A stretch of 6,680 nt of DNA from Oscillospiraceae bacterium (GTDB lineage Bacteria; Bacillota; Clostridia; Oscillospirales; Oscillospiraceae). The position numbers and the translations under genes are program-made. The notes beneath the pieces were generated by a model that did not search any database, was not told the DNA's origin, and saw nothing but the letters and a program-made list of their open reading frames with translations. Location of the stretch: positions 1 through 6,680 of the forward strand of contig JAFQDY010000053.1 of NCBI GenBank assembly GCA_017399325.1, read 5' to 3'. Shown here piece by piece: positions 5,647 through 6,680 of the stretch (positions within the stretch are counted from its first letter, which is position 1; every line of letters starts with the position of its first letter).

Positions 5647-6378
5647 ATGGCGATAAAAACATATGAAAAAGGCGACAGCACCCACATAACGCCCAATTTC
5701 CGGGCAAGGGAATTTGATTGCAAAGGCAGTGGCTGCTGCGACCAGACAAAAATCGATGAAAAACTGGTTGGTTTTTTACAGAAAATCCGCGACCGATTTG
5801 GGAAGCCGGTGTATATTTTGTCCGGCTACCGCTGTCCTGCCCACAATGGGAATACGGCAAATGCTTCAAAAACATCCAAGCATTTGCAGGGAATGGCGGC
5901 AGATGTTACCATCGATGGCGTGGAACCGCTGAAAATCGCCCAATATGCTGAGTCCATCGGCGTTTTGGGCATCGGTCATTATGATGACTTTGTGCATCTG
6001 GACACGCGGGAAAAGAAGGCTTTTTGGTATTCCCACAATCAGGTCTATCGAAGGAGTTTTCTGGGGTACGCCCTGCAGGAATTTGTTTGCGATGTCCAAA
6101 AGGCCATCGGCGCAAAGGTGGACGGAATTGCAGGTCCGGAAACCCTGTCAAAGACACCCACAATTTCCCGATGGAGAAACAGAAAGCACCCCGTTGTGGC
6201 AGCGGTGCAAAAGCGACTTTATGCACTGGGTTATACTGTGGTAGGCGAGGTTGACGGCATCGCCGGCAGAAAGTTTGACACGGCTGTGCGAAAATTTCAA
6301 AAAGAGCATAACTGCGTGGTGGAAGGCGTGATCACCGCCGGTGAAAAAACCTGGAAATGCCTGTTGGGAGAGGGGTGA
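5647..6378 (+). CDS. Endolysin: peptidase M15A with peptidoglycan-binding C-terminus
   Basis: The ATG follows AAGGAG (5636-5641) by five bases. The site partly overlaps the fibre gene stop codon. Residues 10-121 are a Peptidase_M15A domain. The segment ITPNFRAREFDCKGSGCC opens it, VYILSGYRCPAHN carries the conserved SGYR, and SKHLQGMAADV and DFVHLDTR supply the predicted zinc ligands His79, Asp86 and His117. M15A enzymes cut peptide bonds in the stem or cross-link of peptidoglycan. Residues 146-170 (VQKAIGAKVDGIAGPETL) and 181-240 (VVAAVQKRLYALGY, VDGIAGRKFDTAVRKFQ) are peptidoglycan-binding type 1 repeats; the first is short and lacks its C-terminal half. There is no signal peptide or membrane segment, so release depends on the holin encoded next. 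A virion-associated lysin is possible but less likely given the following lysis genes. Confidence 0.9.
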   Translation: MAIKTYEKGDSTHITPNFRAREFDCKGSGCCDQTKIDEKLVGFLQKIRDRFGKPVYILSGYRCPAHNGNTANASKTSKHLQGMAADVTIDGVEPLKIAQYAESIGVLGIGHYDDFVHLDTREKKAFWYSHNQVYRRSFLGYALQEFVCDVQKAIGAKVDGIAGPETLSKTPTISRWRNRKHPVVAAVQKRLYALGYTVVGEVDGIAGRKFDTAVRKFQKEHNCVVEGVITAGEKTWKCLLGEG

Positions 6379-6384
6379 CAAAAT

Positions 6385-6636
6385 ATGGGGGAAGCGGTGC
6401 TTACGGCGCTGATCACCGGCGGGTTGTCCCTAATCGGCGTGGTGGTTACCTGTCTTGCAACTGCCAAGAAAAATGAAAATGCCTTGAAAATTTCCCAGGC
6501 AGTCACCGACACGAAAATCGACGAACTGACCCGGGAAGTGCGGGAACACAACGGCTTTGCCCGGCGAATGCCGGTGGTGGAAGAACAAATCAAAGTGATC
6601 AATCATAGATTAACAGACTTAGAAAGAGGGGGTTAA
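6385..6636 (+). CDS. XhlA-like lysis membrane protein (holin accessory)
   Basis: This 83-residue protein starts at ATG six bases after the endolysin stop, with GAGAGGGG upstream. Residues 4-26 (AVLTALITGGLSLIGVVVTC) form one hydrophobic membrane segment. The rest is a charged helix with coiled-coil character: TDTKIDELTREVREHNGF, PVVEEQIKVINHRLTDLE. The layout of one membrane segment plus a soluble helix resembles haemolysin XhlA-type proteins, although in XhlA the membrane segment is at the C-terminal end. The stretch TREVREHN...VP.VEEQIK.INHR is one I recall from small proteins between endolysin and holin genes in Clostridia prophages. It probably assists or regulates the holin at the cytoplasmic membrane. 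The exact role is not established from sequence. Confidence 0.65.
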   Translation: MGEAVLTALITGGLSLIGVVVTCLATAKKNENALKISQAVTDTKIDELTREVREHNGFARRMPVVEEQIKVINHRLTDLERGG

Positions 6637-6641
6637 GGAAG

Positions 6642-6680
6642 ATGAAGGGCATTTTGCAAACAATCGGAGAACTGATGAAA
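6642..6680 (+). CDS. Probable holin, first 13 codons only
   Basis: An ATG at 6642 follows GAGGGGG (6626-6632) by nine bases and lies five bases after the preceding stop. The visible residues are MKGILQTIGELMK, and the frame is open to the window edge. The place, right after an endolysin and an XhlA-like gene, is where Bacillota phages often carry a holin. Too little is visible to assign a family. Confidence 0.45.
   Translation, partial: MKGILQTIGELMK

Noticed and set aside
1..6680. CRISPR arrays, tRNA genes, insertion sequences, attachment sites or anti-defence genes
   Set aside because: No spaced direct repeats, tRNA-like cloverleaf, transposase motif or integrase was seen. The window is filled by late structural and lysis genes.

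Overview
The window is a piece of a tailed-phage or prophage late region. All genes lie on the plus strand and are packed head to tail. Strong AGGAGG-type ribosome sites, stop/start overlaps, an estimated GC content near 50 percent and familiar protein motifs point to a phage of a Bacillota (Clostridia-like) host, probably a gut anaerobe of the Oscillospiraceae/Ruminococcaceae type. The motifs are the GP20-type scaffold, the tail-fibre signature around RKWASGLAECWG and the M15A endolysin. The host assignment is an inference from style and recalled families, not from a search.

Head region (1-1747): the C-terminal part of a GP20-type scaffolding protein, a 325-residue major capsid protein and a 114-residue gp6-like head-tail connector. 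The start of the connector is set by a perfect ribosome site rather than by the upstream ATG that overlaps the capsid stop codon.

Junction (1748-1847): about 100 bases without a clear gene. It holds an 11-bp GNRA-capped hairpin just before the next ribosome site. An in-frame run of 17 sense codons after the connector stop ends directly against the foot of the hairpin.

Tail-tip region (1848-5637): a 54-residue helical protein translationally coupled to a 124-residue DUF6711-like tail protein, a 504-residue baseplate-hub/tail-tip protein with a coiled coil, and a 574-residue DUF859-like receptor-binding fibre. There is no major tail (tube) protein, tail terminator, tail chaperone pair or tape-measure gene between the head connector and the tail tip, where siphophages and myophages usually carry them. 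The absence of the tube and tape measure at this place is the most unusual aspect of the window. It may indicate a short-tailed particle built from long-tail tip parts, a relocated module, or a deletion.

Lysis region (5647-6680): a zinc M15A endopeptidase endolysin with C-terminal peptidoglycan-binding repeats, an 83-residue XhlA-like membrane protein, and the first 13 codons of a further gene that is probably the holin. The genes form one late operon in the order build the shell, close the vertex, add the tip and fibre, lyse the cell.
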